Source: Paraburkholderia podalyriae (lineage in GTDB: Bacteria > Pseudomonadota > Gammaproteobacteria > Burkholderiales > Burkholderiaceae). Taken from it: a DNA stretch of 64,000 nt. Position 1 is the stretch's first letter, and each line of letters starts with the position of its first letter. Below, one piece after another: positions 19,114-27,853 of the stretch. Location: assembly GCF_014397785.1 (NCBI RefSeq), contig NZ_VZQQ01000001.1, forward strand, positions 248,001-312,000, written 5' to 3'. The translations under genes and the position numbers were made by a program. The notes below the pieces were generated by a model that worked only from the letters and a program-made list of their open reading frames with translations, did no database searches and was not told the DNA's origin.

Positions 19114-19139
19114 GCAATTAAATCCATGGATTTAATTGC
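19114..19139. promoter_or_regulatory. Perfect 26-base AT-rich palindrome before the binding-protein gene
   Basis: The arms GCAATTAAATCCA and TGGATTTAATTGC meet without a spacer and end 22 bases before the ATG at 19162. A perfect dyad of this length in high-GC DNA suggests an operator, or a leader hairpin that limits translation. Confidence 0.55.
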
Positions 19140-19161
19140 AATTGAATAACGGGGTTAATGG

Positions 19162-20337
19162 ATGAGCAGGATGAAGTCGGCATTGCGTTGGATCAGCGCG
19201 GCATTGGTCGCCACCGGAGTTTCGGCTGCATGGAGTGGCCATGCATTCGCGGACGTGAAAATCGGCGTCACTGTGTCGGCAACAGGGCCGGCCGCCTCGC
19301 TCGGCATTCCGGAAAAGAACACGATTGCGCTGCTGCCCAAAGAAGTAGCGGGCCAGAAAATCGACTACATCGTCCTCGACGACGCAACCGATTCGACCCA
19401 GGCGGTCAAGAACGCCCGCAAGCTCACTAGCGAAGACCACGTCGATGCACTGATCGGCTCGACCGTCGTGCCGAACTCGCTCGCCATGACCGACGTCGCC
19501 GCCGAAACCTCCACGCCGATGATCTCGCTCGCCGCGGCCGCGGGCATCGTCGAGCCGATGGATGCGAAGCGCGCGTGGGTGTTCAAGACGCCGCAGAACG
19601 ACATCCTGATGGCTACCGCGATCGCGCAGCAGATGGCCAATCACGGCGTGAAAACAGTCGCGTTCATCGGCTTTTCCGACGCGTACGGCGAGAGCTGGTT
19701 CAAGGAATTCAGCAAAGCCGCTGACCTGGCGAAGATCAGGATCGTCGCGAACGAGCGCTTCGCGCGCAACGACGCATCGGTCACAGGCCAGGTACTGAAG
19801 ATGATGTCGCAGAATCCGGACGCGGTGCTGATCGCCGGTGCGGGCACGCCGGCCGCGCTGCCGCAGAAAGCGCTGAAGGAACGCGGCTACAAGGGCAAGT
19901 ACTACCAGACGCACGGGGTCGCGAACAACGACTTCCTGCGCGTGTGCGGCAAGGATTGCGAAGCCACGTGGCTGCCCGCCGGCCCGCTGCTGGTCGCCGG
20001 GCAACTGCCCGATTCGAATCCGGTGAAGAAGAGTGCGCTCGCTTACAAGCGCGCGTATGAAATCGCGTATGGCGCAGGTTCGGTGTCGACGTTTGGCGGT
20101 CACGCATGGGACGCGGGCCTGTTGCTGCAGCATGCGATCCCGCTCGCGTTGAAGAAGGGCCAGCCCGGCACGCCGGCCTTCCGCGAGGCGCTGCGCGCCG
20201 CGCTCGAAGGCACGAAAGATCTGCCCGCGTCGCACGGCATCTTCAACATGAGCGCGAACGACCACGCCGGTCTCGATCAGCGGGCGCGCGTGATGGTGCA
20301 GATCGTCGACGGCAAGTGGAAGCTCGCCGGCGACTGA
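19162..20337 (+). CDS. Periplasmic substrate-binding protein, LivK type (paralogue 1)
   Basis: 391 residues. Signal peptide about 30 residues (MSRMKSALRW, hydrophobic core, SGHAFADV). The mature start DVKIGVTVSATGPAASLGIPEKNTIALLPKEV is a type I periplasmic binding fold. A Cys pair in RVCGKDCE may form a disulfide. An in-frame ATG three codons downstream is an alternative start. It is highly similar along its length to the next gene, including AGTPAALP, KGKYYQTHGVANNDFLRVCGKDC and FGGHAWDAG, so one arose by tandem duplication. Its own terminator (20369) and upstream palindrome suggest separate regulation. Confidence 0.92.
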   Translation: MSRMKSALRWISAALVATGVSAAWSGHAFADVKIGVTVSATGPAASLGIPEKNTIALLPKEVAGQKIDYIVLDDATDSTQAVKNARKLTSEDHVDALIGSTVVPNSLAMTDVAAETSTPMISLAAAAGIVEPMDAKRAWVFKTPQNDILMATAIAQQMANHGVKTVAFIGFSDAYGESWFKEFSKAADLAKIRIVANERFARNDASVTGQVLKMMSQNPDAVLIAGAGTPAALPQKALKERGYKGKYYQTHGVANNDFLRVCGKDCEATWLPAGPLLVAGQLPDSNPVKKSALAYKRAYEIAYGAGSVSTFGGHAWDAGLLLQHAIPLALKKGQPGTPAFREALRAALEGTKDLPASHGIFNMSANDHAGLDQRARVMVQIVDGKWKLAGD

Positions 20338-20368
20338 GCGAAAGGCTCTGCGCCACGGGACCTCATCG

Positions 20369-20400
20369 AAAAAGACGCGTGCAGTTGACGCGTCTTTTTT
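20369..20400 (+). terminator. Rho-independent terminator after paralogue 1
   Basis: AAAGACGCGT (20371-20380) pairs with ACGCGTCTTT around GCAGTTG, followed by T4. Confidence 0.85.
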
Positions 20401-20717
20401 GTTACCTGGGCGAGCCATCTGCATCGCGCGAGCGCAGCTCTGTTGACCGTCGATAATGCGGGACGCAGGCTACTAACATATTAGTGGTTTATCAATGCTT
20501 GATGGGAACAGAACCGCGAAATAGAACCGCGGCGTATGACGCGGATGCGCGACTCGTGCGACGCAAGATGAGCGGTAATCAACATCGCGGGGAAGGTATG
20601 CGCGCCGAACAGGGAAAACCATGCTTGGCACACCTGAATCCGCTCACTAGATTCAGACACTCGGCCCAGCAAGCCGGCTTACAGATGGGCGTTTTTCAAG
20701 GCGTTTGGAGACTCGCA
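20401..20717. other. Intergenic region between the two binding-protein genes
   Basis: About 317 bases follow the terminator. An open frame runs through it in phase with the next gene but has no signal-peptide character, so it is treated as leader. No clear promoter or repeat was found. Confidence 0.4.
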
Positions 20718-21878
20718 ATGAAAATGACAAGACATTGGGTACGCACCGGCATCGCGATGGCGCTGATGTGCGGCACGGGGGCGGCATTCGCGCAGGTGAA
20801 GATCGGCGTGACGCTGTCGACGACGGGGCCGGCCGCATCGCTCGGGATTCCTGAGAAGAACACGATCGCGTTGCTGCCGAAGGAGATCGGCGGCAAGAGC
20901 GTGCAGTACATCATTCTCGACGACGGGTCGGACACCGGCAAGGCCGTGCAGAACACGCATAAGTTGATCGACGAAGACCGCGTCGACGCGATCATCGGCT
21001 CGACCGTCACGCCGAATTCGCTCGCGATGCTCGATCCGGCCGCTGAAGGCAAGACGCCGGTGATCTCGCTCGCGGCGTCGGCCGCGATCATCCAGCCGAT
21101 GGATGCGAAGCGTGCATGGGCGTTCAAACCGCCTCAGAACGACAGCTTGATGGCCGATGCGATCGCCGATTACATGCAGCACCACGGCGTGAAGACGGTC
21201 GGCTTCATCGGCTTTTCGGACGCATACGGCGACAGTTGGAACACGACGTTCGACGCCGCGGCGAAAGCGCACAACCTGAAGATCGTGTCGAACGAGCGCT
21301 TCAACCGGACGGATGCGTCGGTGACGGGCCAGGCGCTGAAGACGATGGGCGCGAATCCCGACGCGGTGCTGATCGCGGGCTCGGGCACGCCGTCGGCGCT
21401 GCCGGCCAAGACGCTGAAGGAGCGTGGCTACAAGGGCAAGATCTATCAGACGCACGGTGTCGCGAACAATGATTTCCTGCGTGTGTGCGGCAAGGATTGT
21501 GAAGGCGAGTTGCTGCCGGCCGGTCCGATTCTCGTCGTCGATCAATTGCCGGATTCGAACCCGGTGAAGAAATCGTCGGAGGCCTATAAGAATGCGTATG
21601 AGAAGGCGTATGGCGCGGGTTCGGTCGCGACCTTCGGCGGTCACGCATGGGATGCCGGCCAGATGCTGCAGGCCGCGATTCCGGTCGCGCTGAAGACCGC
21701 GCAGCCGGGCACGCCCGAGTTCCGCGCGGCGCTGCGCAACGCGCTCGAAAACATCAAGGAGCTGCCGGTGTCGCACGGCATCATGAACACCACGGCGACC
21801 GACCACAACGGCCTCGACCAGCGCGCGCGCGTGATCGTGCAGATCGTCGACGGCAAGTGGAAGCTGCAGAACGATTAA
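20718..21878 (+). CDS. Periplasmic substrate-binding protein, LivK type (paralogue 2)
   Basis: 386 residues from ATG 20718, preceded by TTTGGAG and beginning with a proper signal peptide (MKMTRHWVRTG, MALMCGTGAAFAQ). A longer frame to 20484 is rejected because its extension is not a leader. The mature part VKIGVTLSTTGPAASLGIPEKNTIALLPKE matches paralogue 1 almost residue for residue in the ligand lobe, and shares RVCGKDCE and FGGHAWDAG. It is the likelier dedicated partner of the permease and ATPase genes that follow, being closest to them. Two close paralogues for one transporter would widen ligand range or separate expression. Confidence 0.92.
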   Translation: MKMTRHWVRTGIAMALMCGTGAAFAQVKIGVTLSTTGPAASLGIPEKNTIALLPKEIGGKSVQYIILDDGSDTGKAVQNTHKLIDEDRVDAIIGSTVTPNSLAMLDPAAEGKTPVISLAASAAIIQPMDAKRAWAFKPPQNDSLMADAIADYMQHHGVKTVGFIGFSDAYGDSWNTTFDAAAKAHNLKIVSNERFNRTDASVTGQALKTMGANPDAVLIAGSGTPSALPAKTLKERGYKGKIYQTHGVANNDFLRVCGKDCEGELLPAGPILVVDQLPDSNPVKKSSEAYKNAYEKAYGAGSVATFGGHAWDAGQMLQAAIPVALKTAQPGTPEFRAALRNALENIKELPVSHGIMNTTATDHNGLDQRARVIVQIVDGKWKLQND

Positions 21879-21943
21879 GAGCATTTACAAAGACAACTAG
21901 CGGTACGCGCCTCTCGCGCAATCTGCGGTGCATGACGCCGCAT

Positions 21944-22009
21944 TGCCATTGTGTCCGACGACAATGGCATCGACCGCCGCGCCGTGTCCCGGCGCGGCGG
22001 TTGTCTTTT
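21944..22009 (+). terminator. Two consecutive hairpins, the second terminator-like
   Basis: TGCCATTGT (21944-21952) pairs with ACAATGGCA (21961-21969). Then ACCGCCGCGCC (21973-21983) pairs with GGCGCGGCGGT (21991-22001), followed by TGTCTTTT. Placed between a binding-protein gene and its permeases, it probably lowers downstream expression relative to the abundant binding protein. Confidence 0.6.
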
Positions 22010-22098
22010 CAGACATTGCAGGTCGATGGCCGGCTATGAGCCGCGCCGTCATGACTCTTTCCCGGTTTTCCGATTTCGACGCTTCAGGACGAGGAAGT

Positions 22099-23154
22099 AT
22101 GGATCTATCAATTGCCGCGATCCTCGCGCAGGACGGCATCACGACCGGCGCGATCTACGCGCTGCTCGCGCTTGCGCTGGTGCTGGTGTTCTCGGTCACG
22201 CGGGTGATCTTCATCCCGCAAGGGGAGTTCGTGTCGTACGGCGCGTTGACGCTCGCCGCACTGCAAACGCAGAAGTTTCCAGCCACCTGCTGGCTACTGA
22301 TGGCGATGGGCGCCGCCTGCTTCGTCGTCGAGACGGCGACCGTGGTGCGGCACGCCGAGCGGCGCCGTCACGCGGCGCGCACGCTGCCTGTGCTGGCAGG
22401 GAAGTACCTGCTGTTTCCGATTGCGGTCTACGCGCTCACGCGCGGCATCTTCCTGCAGCCGCTGCCGATGGTCGTGCAGATCGCGCTGACGCTGCTGATC
22501 GTGATTCCGATGGGCCCGTTCGTTTATCGGCTCGCGTATGAGCCGATCGCGGAGGCGACCACGCTGCTGCTGTTGATCGTCGCGGTGGCCGTGCATTTCG
22601 CGATGGTCGGTCTCGGCCTCGTGATGTTCGGCGCAGAAGGTTCGCGCACCAACGCGTTCTCCGATGCGACGTTCAGCATCGGCACGTTGTCGATCTCCGG
22701 GCAGAGCCTGTGGGTGATCGGCACCGCGGTCGTGCTGATTGGCGCGTTGTATCTGTACTTCGATCGCTCGATCTCGGGCAAGGCGTTGCGCGCGACGTCG
22801 GTGAACCGGCTCGGCGCGCGGCTCGTCGGCATCGGCACGACGCAGGCGGGACGCCTCGCATTCACGCTTGCGGCAGGACTCGGCGTGCTGTGCGGCATCC
22901 TCGTCGCGCCGCTCACGACGATCTACTACGACTCGGGCTTCCTGATCGGTTTGAAGGGCTTCGTGGGCGCGATCATCGGCGGTCTGGTCAGCTATCCGCT
23001 CGCGGCGGCCGGCTCGATTCTCGTCGGCCTGCTGGAGTCGTATTCGTCGTTCTGGGCCAGTGCTTATAAGGAAGTGATCGTGTTCACGCTAATCATCCCG
23101 GTGCTGCTGTGGCGCAGTCTTGCGAGCCCGCACGCCGAAGAAGAACAGGAGTGA
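22099..23154 (+). CDS. livH: Branched-chain-type ABC permease (LivH family), long form
   Basis: 351 residues from ATG 22099, preceded by GAGGAAG; an open frame extends further upstream but has no site and crosses the hairpins. It is about 55 residues longer than the first LivH. An extra membrane and loop segment at about 60-130 (ACFVVETATVVRHAERRRHAA) lies between the N-terminal helices (TTGAIYALLALALVLVFSVTRVIFIPQGEF) and the conserved half. AEATTLLLLIVAVAVHFAM and GFLIGLKGFVGAIIGGLVSYP complete the permease. It forms the channel with the fused LivM-LivG protein encoded 4 bases later. Confidence 0.9.
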   Translation: MDLSIAAILAQDGITTGAIYALLALALVLVFSVTRVIFIPQGEFVSYGALTLAALQTQKFPATCWLLMAMGAACFVVETATVVRHAERRRHAARTLPVLAGKYLLFPIAVYALTRGIFLQPLPMVVQIALTLLIVIPMGPFVYRLAYEPIAEATTLLLLIVAVAVHFAMVGLGLVMFGAEGSRTNAFSDATFSIGTLSISGQSLWVIGTAVVLIGALYLYFDRSISGKALRATSVNRLGARLVGIGTTQAGRLAFTLAAGLGVLCGILVAPLTTIYYDSGFLIGLKGFVGAIIGGLVSYPLAAAGSILVGLLESYSSFWASAYKEVIVFTLIIPVLLWRSLASPHAEEEQE

Positions 23155-23158
23155 CGCG

Positions 23159-24943
23159 ATGAAACGGATCATGCAACAGAAGTTCTTCTGGTTGTTCCTC
23201 GTGGTGCTGTTTGCGTTGCCGGTGTTGCCACATCCGATCCATGTGCCCGAGTACTGGGTCACGCTGCTGAACTACATCGGCCTGTATTCGATCGTCGCGA
23301 TCGGCCTCGTGCTGTTGACGGGTATCGGCGGAATGACGAGCTTCGGGCAGGCCGCGTTCGTCGGCATTGGCGCCTATGCAACCGCGTATCTGACGACGAA
23401 CTTTGGCGTGTCGCCGTGGCTCGCACTGATCGCGGGCGTGATAGTGACTGCGCTCGTCGCGCTGATGCTCGGTCTCGTCACGATGCGTCTGTCCGGCCAC
23501 TTCCTGCCGCTCGGCACGATTGCTTGGGGGCTCGCGCTGTTCTACCTGTTCGGCAATCTCGACATGCTCGGCAAGTACGACGGCATCAACGGCATCCCGG
23601 TGCTGAATGTCTTTGGGATCAATCTGGAGTCCGGCCGCCATATCTATTACCTGATCTGGGTGGTCGTGCTCGGTGCGGTCGTCTCTGTTCAGAATTTGCT
23701 TAATAGTCGACCGGGTCGAGCGATTCGCGCGCTGCGCGGCGGTGGTCAGATGGCTGAGGCGATGGGCGTCAACACCGGCTGGATGCGCGTCGTGATCTTC
23801 GTTTATGCGGCGGTGCTCGCGTCGGTGTCGGGCTTTCTGTATGCGCACTTGCAGCGCGCCGTGAATCCGACGCCATTCGGCCTGAATCACGGCATCGAGT
23901 TTCTGTTCATGGCGGTGGTGGGCGGCGTCTCGCACGTCTGGGGCGCGGTGCTCGGCGCCGCGATCCTGACCGTGCTGCAGGACTATCTGCAGACGCTGCT
24001 GCCGAAACTGCTCGGCGAGAACGGCAACTTCGAAGTAATCGTGTTTGGCATCATCATGGTGCTGCTGCTGCAGTACGCGCGGCAGGGCGTGTGGCCGTTC
24101 GTCGCGCGCTTTTTCCCGCGTGGCCCGCGTGCGCATCTCGCAGATCATGCGGAGCCTCTGCCGCAGCGCAACAAGCCACAGACGGGCGAGGACCTGCTGA
24201 CGGTGAACAAGGCGCGCAAGCACTTCGGCGGTCTGGTCGCGATGAACGACGTGAGCTTCGAGGTCAAAGCGGGGCAGATCATCGGGCTGATCGGGCCGAA
24301 CGGCGCAGGTAAGTCGACGACGTTCAATCTGGTGACCGGCGTGCTGCAGGCGACGAGCGGCGAGATTACTTTCCGCGGCGAGCGCATCGATGCGCTGAGT
24401 TCACGCGAAATCGTCAAGCGGGGCATCGGCCGGACGTTCCAGCATGTGAAGCTGCTGCCGGGCATGACTGTGCTCGAGAACGTCGCGATCGGCGCGCATC
24501 TGCGCGGCCATGCGGGCGTGTGGCGCAGCGTCGTGCGGCTTAACAACGCAGAAGAGGGGCGACTGATGGCCGAAGCCGCACGGCAGATTCGCCGTGTCGG
24601 CCTCGAACAGCATATGTATGACGAAGCGGGCAGCCTCGCGCTCGGTCAGCAGCGGATTCTCGAAATCGCACGCGCGTTGTGCTGCGATCCGACTCTGCTA
24701 TTGCTTGACGAACCCGCCGCTGGACTGCGCTATCAAGAAAAGCTGCAACTCGCCGATCTGCTGCGCCGTCTCAAGGCCGAGGGGATGAGCGTGCTGCTCG
24801 TCGAGCACGATATGGATTTCGTGATGAATCTGACGGACCGGCTCGTGGTGATGGAGTTCGGCATGCGGATCGCCGAAGGTCTGCCGCAGGAAGTGCAGCA
24901 GGATCCGGCGGTACTTGAAGCGTATCTGGGCGGGGTGGAATGA
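23159..24943 (+). CDS. livMG: Fused LivM permease / LivG ATP-binding protein
   Basis: 594 residues from ATG 23159, behind AGGAG. Residues 1-320 are a LivM permease (TGIGGMTSFGQAAFVGIGAYATAYL; RLSGHFLPLGTIAWG; MAVVGGVSHVWGAVLGAA). A basic linker of about 25 residues follows. Residues 345-594 are a LivG ATPase with Walker A GPNGAGKST, Q-loop RTFQHVKLLPGMT, signature LALGQQRILEIARAL, Walker B LLLLDEPAAG and His in LVEHDM. The fusion fixes the permease:ATPase ratio at one. The first liv cluster in this window keeps the two as separate genes. The reading frame is continuous, so this is not a missed stop. Confidence 0.94.
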   Translation: MKRIMQQKFFWLFLVVLFALPVLPHPIHVPEYWVTLLNYIGLYSIVAIGLVLLTGIGGMTSFGQAAFVGIGAYATAYLTTNFGVSPWLALIAGVIVTALVALMLGLVTMRLSGHFLPLGTIAWGLALFYLFGNLDMLGKYDGINGIPVLNVFGINLESGRHIYYLIWVVVLGAVVSVQNLLNSRPGRAIRALRGGGQMAEAMGVNTGWMRVVIFVYAAVLASVSGFLYAHLQRAVNPTPFGLNHGIEFLFMAVVGGVSHVWGAVLGAAILTVLQDYLQTLLPKLLGENGNFEVIVFGIIMVLLLQYARQGVWPFVARFFPRGPRAHLADHAEPLPQRNKPQTGEDLLTVNKARKHFGGLVAMNDVSFEVKAGQIIGLIGPNGAGKSTTFNLVTGVLQATSGEITFRGERIDALSSREIVKRGIGRTFQHVKLLPGMTVLENVAIGAHLRGHAGVWRSVVRLNNAEEGRLMAEAARQIRRVGLEQHMYDEAGSLALGQQRILEIARALCCDPTLLLLDEPAAGLRYQEKLQLADLLRRLKAEGMSVLLVEHDMDFVMNLTDRLVVMEFGMRIAEGLPQEVQQDPAVLEAYLGGVE

Positions 24944-25719
24944 TGGAGAACACGATGACGACCGGCGTCGCGGCGGCGGGGCCGATTCTCGAAGTGGACC
25001 AGTTGTCGGTCCGCTATGGCAAGGTCGAGGCGCTGCACAATGCAGCGATGAAAGTCCGGGCGGGGCAGATCGTCTCCGTGATCGGCCCAAACGGCGCGGG
25101 CAAGTCGACGCTGCTCAATGCGATCATGGGCGCGCTCCCGACTTCCGGCCATGCGAAAGGCGCGATTACTTATCAAGGCGACGACGTCAGCGCGGTGCCG
25201 GTCGAGAAGCGCGTCGCGCTCGGCATGTGTTTGGTGCCTGAGAAGCGCGAGCTGTTCGCATCGATGACGGTCGAAGACAATCTGCTGCTTGGTGCTTACC
25301 GACGCAAACGGGCAGGCGAGCGCGACTATCTCGATCAACTCGAGCCGGTGTTCGAGCTGTTTCCGCGGCTGAAGGAGCGTCGCAAGCAGGCGGCCGGCAC
25401 GCTTTCCGGCGGCGAGCGACAAATGCTCGCGGTCGGCCGGGCGTTGATGGGCAAACCCGATCTGCTGATGCTTGACGAGCCGAGCCTCGGTCTCGCGCCG
25501 CTGATCGTGAAGGAAATCTTCCACATCATCAGCGCATTACGGCAGACCGGCGTCGCAACGCTGCTGATCGAGCAGAATGCGCGCGCCGCATTGCAGATCT
25601 CGGACTATGGCTATGTGCTGGAAACCGGCGAGCTCGCGCTGGAAGGGCCCGCGACCGATCTTGCGCAGAATCCTCGGGTGATTGAAACTTATCTTGGCCT
25701 CGCCAAAAGAGCCGCGTAA
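24940..25719 (+). CDS. livF: Branched-chain-type ABC ATP-binding protein (LivF family)
   Basis: 259 residues; the start ATGATG overlaps the stop of the fused gene, so coupling is likely. Walker A is GPNGAGKST (intact, unlike the first LivF), the signature LSGGERQMLAVGRAL, Walker B LLMLDEPSLG, and the switch His position is in LLIEQNA, as usual for LivF. It completes the second importer: binding proteins at 19162 and 20718, LivH, LivMG and LivF. The transcript ends in the parS-containing terminator at 25752-25787. Confidence 0.93.
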   Translation: MMENTMTTGVAAAGPILEVDQLSVRYGKVEALHNAAMKVRAGQIVSVIGPNGAGKSTLLNAIMGALPTSGHAKGAITYQGDDVSAVPVEKRVALGMCLVPEKRELFASMTVEDNLLLGAYRRKRAGERDYLDQLEPVFELFPRLKERRKQAAGTLSGGERQMLAVGRALMGKPDLLMLDEPSLGLAPLIVKEIFHIISALRQTGVATLLIEQNARAALQISDYGYVLETGELALEGPATDLAQNPRVIETYLGLAKRAA

Positions 25720-25751
25720 ATCCGCACTTTTTTGCTAATCGGTGTCTGTGG

Positions 25752-25787
25752 AAGCGGCGTGTTTCACGTGAAACACGCCGCTTTTTT
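25752..25787 (+). terminator. Terminator of the second liv operon, formed by an extended parS palindrome
   Basis: A perfect 32-base palindrome (25752-25783) is followed by a run of T. Its outer arms are AAGCGGCG/CGCCGCTT and its core is parS. The position, 33 bases after the livF stop, fits a Rho-independent terminator. Confidence 0.8.
25760..25775. promoter_or_regulatory. parS centromere site 1
   Basis: TGTTTCACGTGAAACA is a perfect match to the conserved bacterial parS 16-mer, the loading site of ParB. It lies 2.8 kb upstream of parA and forms the core of the liv terminator. Confidence 0.95.
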
Positions 25788-25791
25788 ATTG

Positions 25792-25838
25792 TTTCACCGC
25801 TCGGGTGAAATTCGGGCCGAAACCGAACCCGTTATAAT
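25792..25838 (+). promoter_or_regulatory. Likely mnmG promoter with an adjacent inverted repeat
   Basis: TATAAT at 25833-25838 is a perfect -10; the -35 region (TTCGGG, 25811-25816) is weak. TTTCACC (25792-25798) and GGTGAAA (25804-25810) form a dyad just upstream that resembles split parS arms but has the wrong spacing for ParB. Confidence 0.5.
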
Positions 25839-25894
25839 TCGCCGATACATTTTCCTTTTAAGGCTCACGCGATGATCTGGCGTGAGATCCCGCG

Positions 25895-27853
25895 ATGCTC
25901 TTTCCCACAGAATTTGACGTAATCGTCGTCGGCGGCGGTCATGCTGGCACCGAAGCCGCGTTGGCCTCGGCGCGCATGGGCAATAAAACGCTGCTTTTGA
26001 CCCATAACATCGAGACTCTCGGGCAGATGAGCTGCAATCCGTCGATCGGCGGCATTGGCAAAGGCCATCTGGTCAAGGAAGTCGACGCGCTCGGCGGCGC
26101 CATGGCGGCCGCCACCGACGAAAGCGGCATCCAGTTTCGTATCCTCAATTCGTCGAAAGGACCGGCAGTTCGCGCGACTCGCGCTCAGGCCGACCGCGTG
26201 CTGTACAAGGCGGCGATCCGCCATCGTCTGGAGAATCAGCCGGACCTCTGGCTGTTTCAGCAGGCGGTCGACGACCTAATGGTCGAGGGTGATCGCGTCG
26301 TCGGCGCCGTCACGCAGGTGGGCATTCGTTTCCGCGCGCGCGCCGTGGTGCTGACGGCCGGTACGTTCCTCGACGGCAAGATCCACGTTGGCTTGAACAA
26401 CTACACCGGTGGCCGCGCGGGCGATCCGGCCGCCGTTTCGCTGTCGGCACGGTTGAAAGAGCTGAAGCTGCCGCAAGGACGGCTCAAGACCGGTACGCCG
26501 CCGCGAATCGATGGCCGCACGATCGACTATTCGCAGCTCGCAGAGCAGCCGGGCGATCTGGATCCGGTGCCAGTGTTCTCGTTCCTCGGACGCGTCGAGC
26601 AGCACCCGCGCCAGGTGCCGTGCTGGGTCACGCATACGAATCAGCGGACGCACGACATCATTCGCGGCGGTCTCGATCGATCGCCGATGTACACGGGCGT
26701 GATCGAAGGAGTGGGACCGCGCTATTGCCCGTCGATCGAGGACAAGATTCATCGATTCGCATCGAAGGAATCGCATCAGATTTATCTCGAGCCGGAAGGG
26801 CTGACGACCAACGAGTTCTATCCGAACGGGATCTCGACGAGCCTGCCGTTCGACGTACAGCTCGAACTGGTGCGCTCGATGCGCGGCCTCGAACAGGCGC
26901 ACATCTTGCGGCCCGGCTATGCGATCGAGTACGACTATTTTGATCCGCGAGGGTTGAAGGCATCGCTGGAGACGAAGGTGATCGGCGGGCTGTTCTTCGC
27001 TGGGCAGATCAACGGTACGACTGGCTATGAAGAGGCAGCGGCGCAGGGCGTTCTAGCCGGTATCAACGCCGGTCTGTTCGTGCAAGGTAAGGAAGCGTGG
27101 TGCCCGCGCCGCGATCAGGCTTACCTCGGCGTGCTCGTCGACGACCTGGTCACGCGCGGTGTGTCAGAGCCGTACCGGATGTTCACGAGCCGCGCCGAAT
27201 ATCGTCTGAGCTTGCGCGAAGACAACGGCGATATGCGGCTGACCGAGACCGGCCGCGAGTTGGGTGTTGTCGACGACGCCCGCTGGGACGCCTTCAGTCG
27301 CAAACGCGACGCTGTTTCACGTGAAACACAGCGGCTGCGTTCGACATGGGTCAATCCTAAGACCTTATCCGCCGATGAAGCGACCTCCTTGCTCGGCAAG
27401 CCGATCGACCATGAATACAGCCTCGCGGACCTGCTGCGTCGTCCGGGCGTCAGCTACGACGGTGTATGCGGCCTGCGTGGCGGCACCTGTAGCGCGCCCG
27501 AGGCACTCGCGGAGGACCCGGCGTTGCTCGCGCAGATCAAGGAACAGATTGAAATCGGCGTCAAATATCAGGGGTACATCGATCGACAGGCCGATGAGAT
27601 CGAACGCAACGAGGCGCACGAGAACACGCGTCTGCCGGAAGGGCTGGACTACGATGAGGTGCGTGGGCTGTCGTTCGAGGCTCGTCAGAAGCTGACGCAG
27701 TTCCGGCCAGAAACCATCGGACAGGCGTCGCGTATTTCGGGCATCACACCTGCCGCCATCTCACTGCTGATGGTCCACTTAAAGCGCGGCCTCGGACGTC
27801 GCCCGTCGAAACCCGCCGAACTCGGCGCCGACAGCACGCCGGTGGTGCAATGA
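25895..27853 (+). CDS. mnmG: tRNA uridine-5-carboxymethylaminomethyl modification enzyme MnmG (GidA)
   Basis: 652 residues. With MnmE it installs the carboxymethylaminomethyl group on wobble U34 of several tRNAs, using FAD. The FAD motif [19 protein letters not shown] is near residue 10, and [34 protein letters not shown] and [12 protein letters not shown] are family signatures. [21 protein letters not shown] holds the C-terminal FAD contact. The helical C-terminal domain ends normally. A perfect parS site is embedded at 27313-27328, read as Val-Ser-Arg-Glu-Thr. The stop overlaps the rsmG start (ATGA). Confidence 0.97.
   Translation: MLFPTEFDVIVVGGGHAGTEAALASARMGNKTLLLTHNIETLGQMSCNPSIGGIGKGHLVKEVDALGGAMAAATDESGIQFRILNSSKGPAVRATRAQADRVLYKAAIRHRLENQPDLWLFQQAVDDLMVEGDRVVGAVTQVGIRFRARAVVLTAGTFLDGKIHVGLNNYTGGRAGDPAAVSLSARLKELKLPQGRLKTGTPPRIDGRTIDYSQLAEQPGDLDPVPVFSFLGRVEQHPRQVPCWVTHTNQRTHDIIRGGLDRSPMYTGVIEGVGPRYCPSIEDKIHRFASKESHQIYLEPEGLTTNEFYPNGISTSLPFDVQLELVRSMRGLEQAHILRPGYAIEYDYFDPRGLKASLETKVIGGLFFAGQINGTTGYEEAAAQGVLAGINAGLFVQGKEAWCPRRDQAYLGVLVDDLVTRGVSEPYRMFTSRAEYRLSLREDNGDMRLTETGRELGVVDDARWDAFSRKRDAVSRETQRLRSTWVNPKTLSADEATSLLGKPIDHEYSLADLLRRPGVSYDGVCGLRGGTCSAPEALAEDPALLAQIKEQIEIGVKYQGYIDRQADEIERNEAHENTRLPEGLDYDEVRGLSFEARQKLTQFRPETIGQASRISGITPAAISLLMVHLKRGLGRRPSKPAELGADSTPVVQ
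27313..27328. promoter_or_regulatory. parS centromere site 2, inside mnmG
   Basis: TGTTTCACGTGAAACA matches the parS consensus at every position and lies within the mnmG coding frame, 1.3 kb upstream of parA. It lacks the GC arms and T tract of site 1. Confidence 0.95.

Larger units (their letters stand above)
18612..19161. other. 550-base intergenic region between two liv clusters; possible small transcript
   Basis: No credible coding frame is present. The region holds a 13-base hairpin GGCACT-C-AGTGCC (18897-18909), a strong plus-strand terminator (18916-18952), and a long AT-rich palindrome (19114-19139) just before the next gene. The terminator is about 300 bases after livM, which leaves room for a short independent RNA ending there, but no convincing promoter was found. 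The small open frames across the terminator look random. Confidence 0.4.

Noticed and set aside
18893..19135. An 80-codon frame spanning the terminator at 18916
   Set aside because: It would be read through a strong terminator and the palindrome; composition is random.
25792..25810. A third parS-like site
   Set aside because: The half sites TTTCACC and GGTGAAA are separated by five bases, unlike parS.
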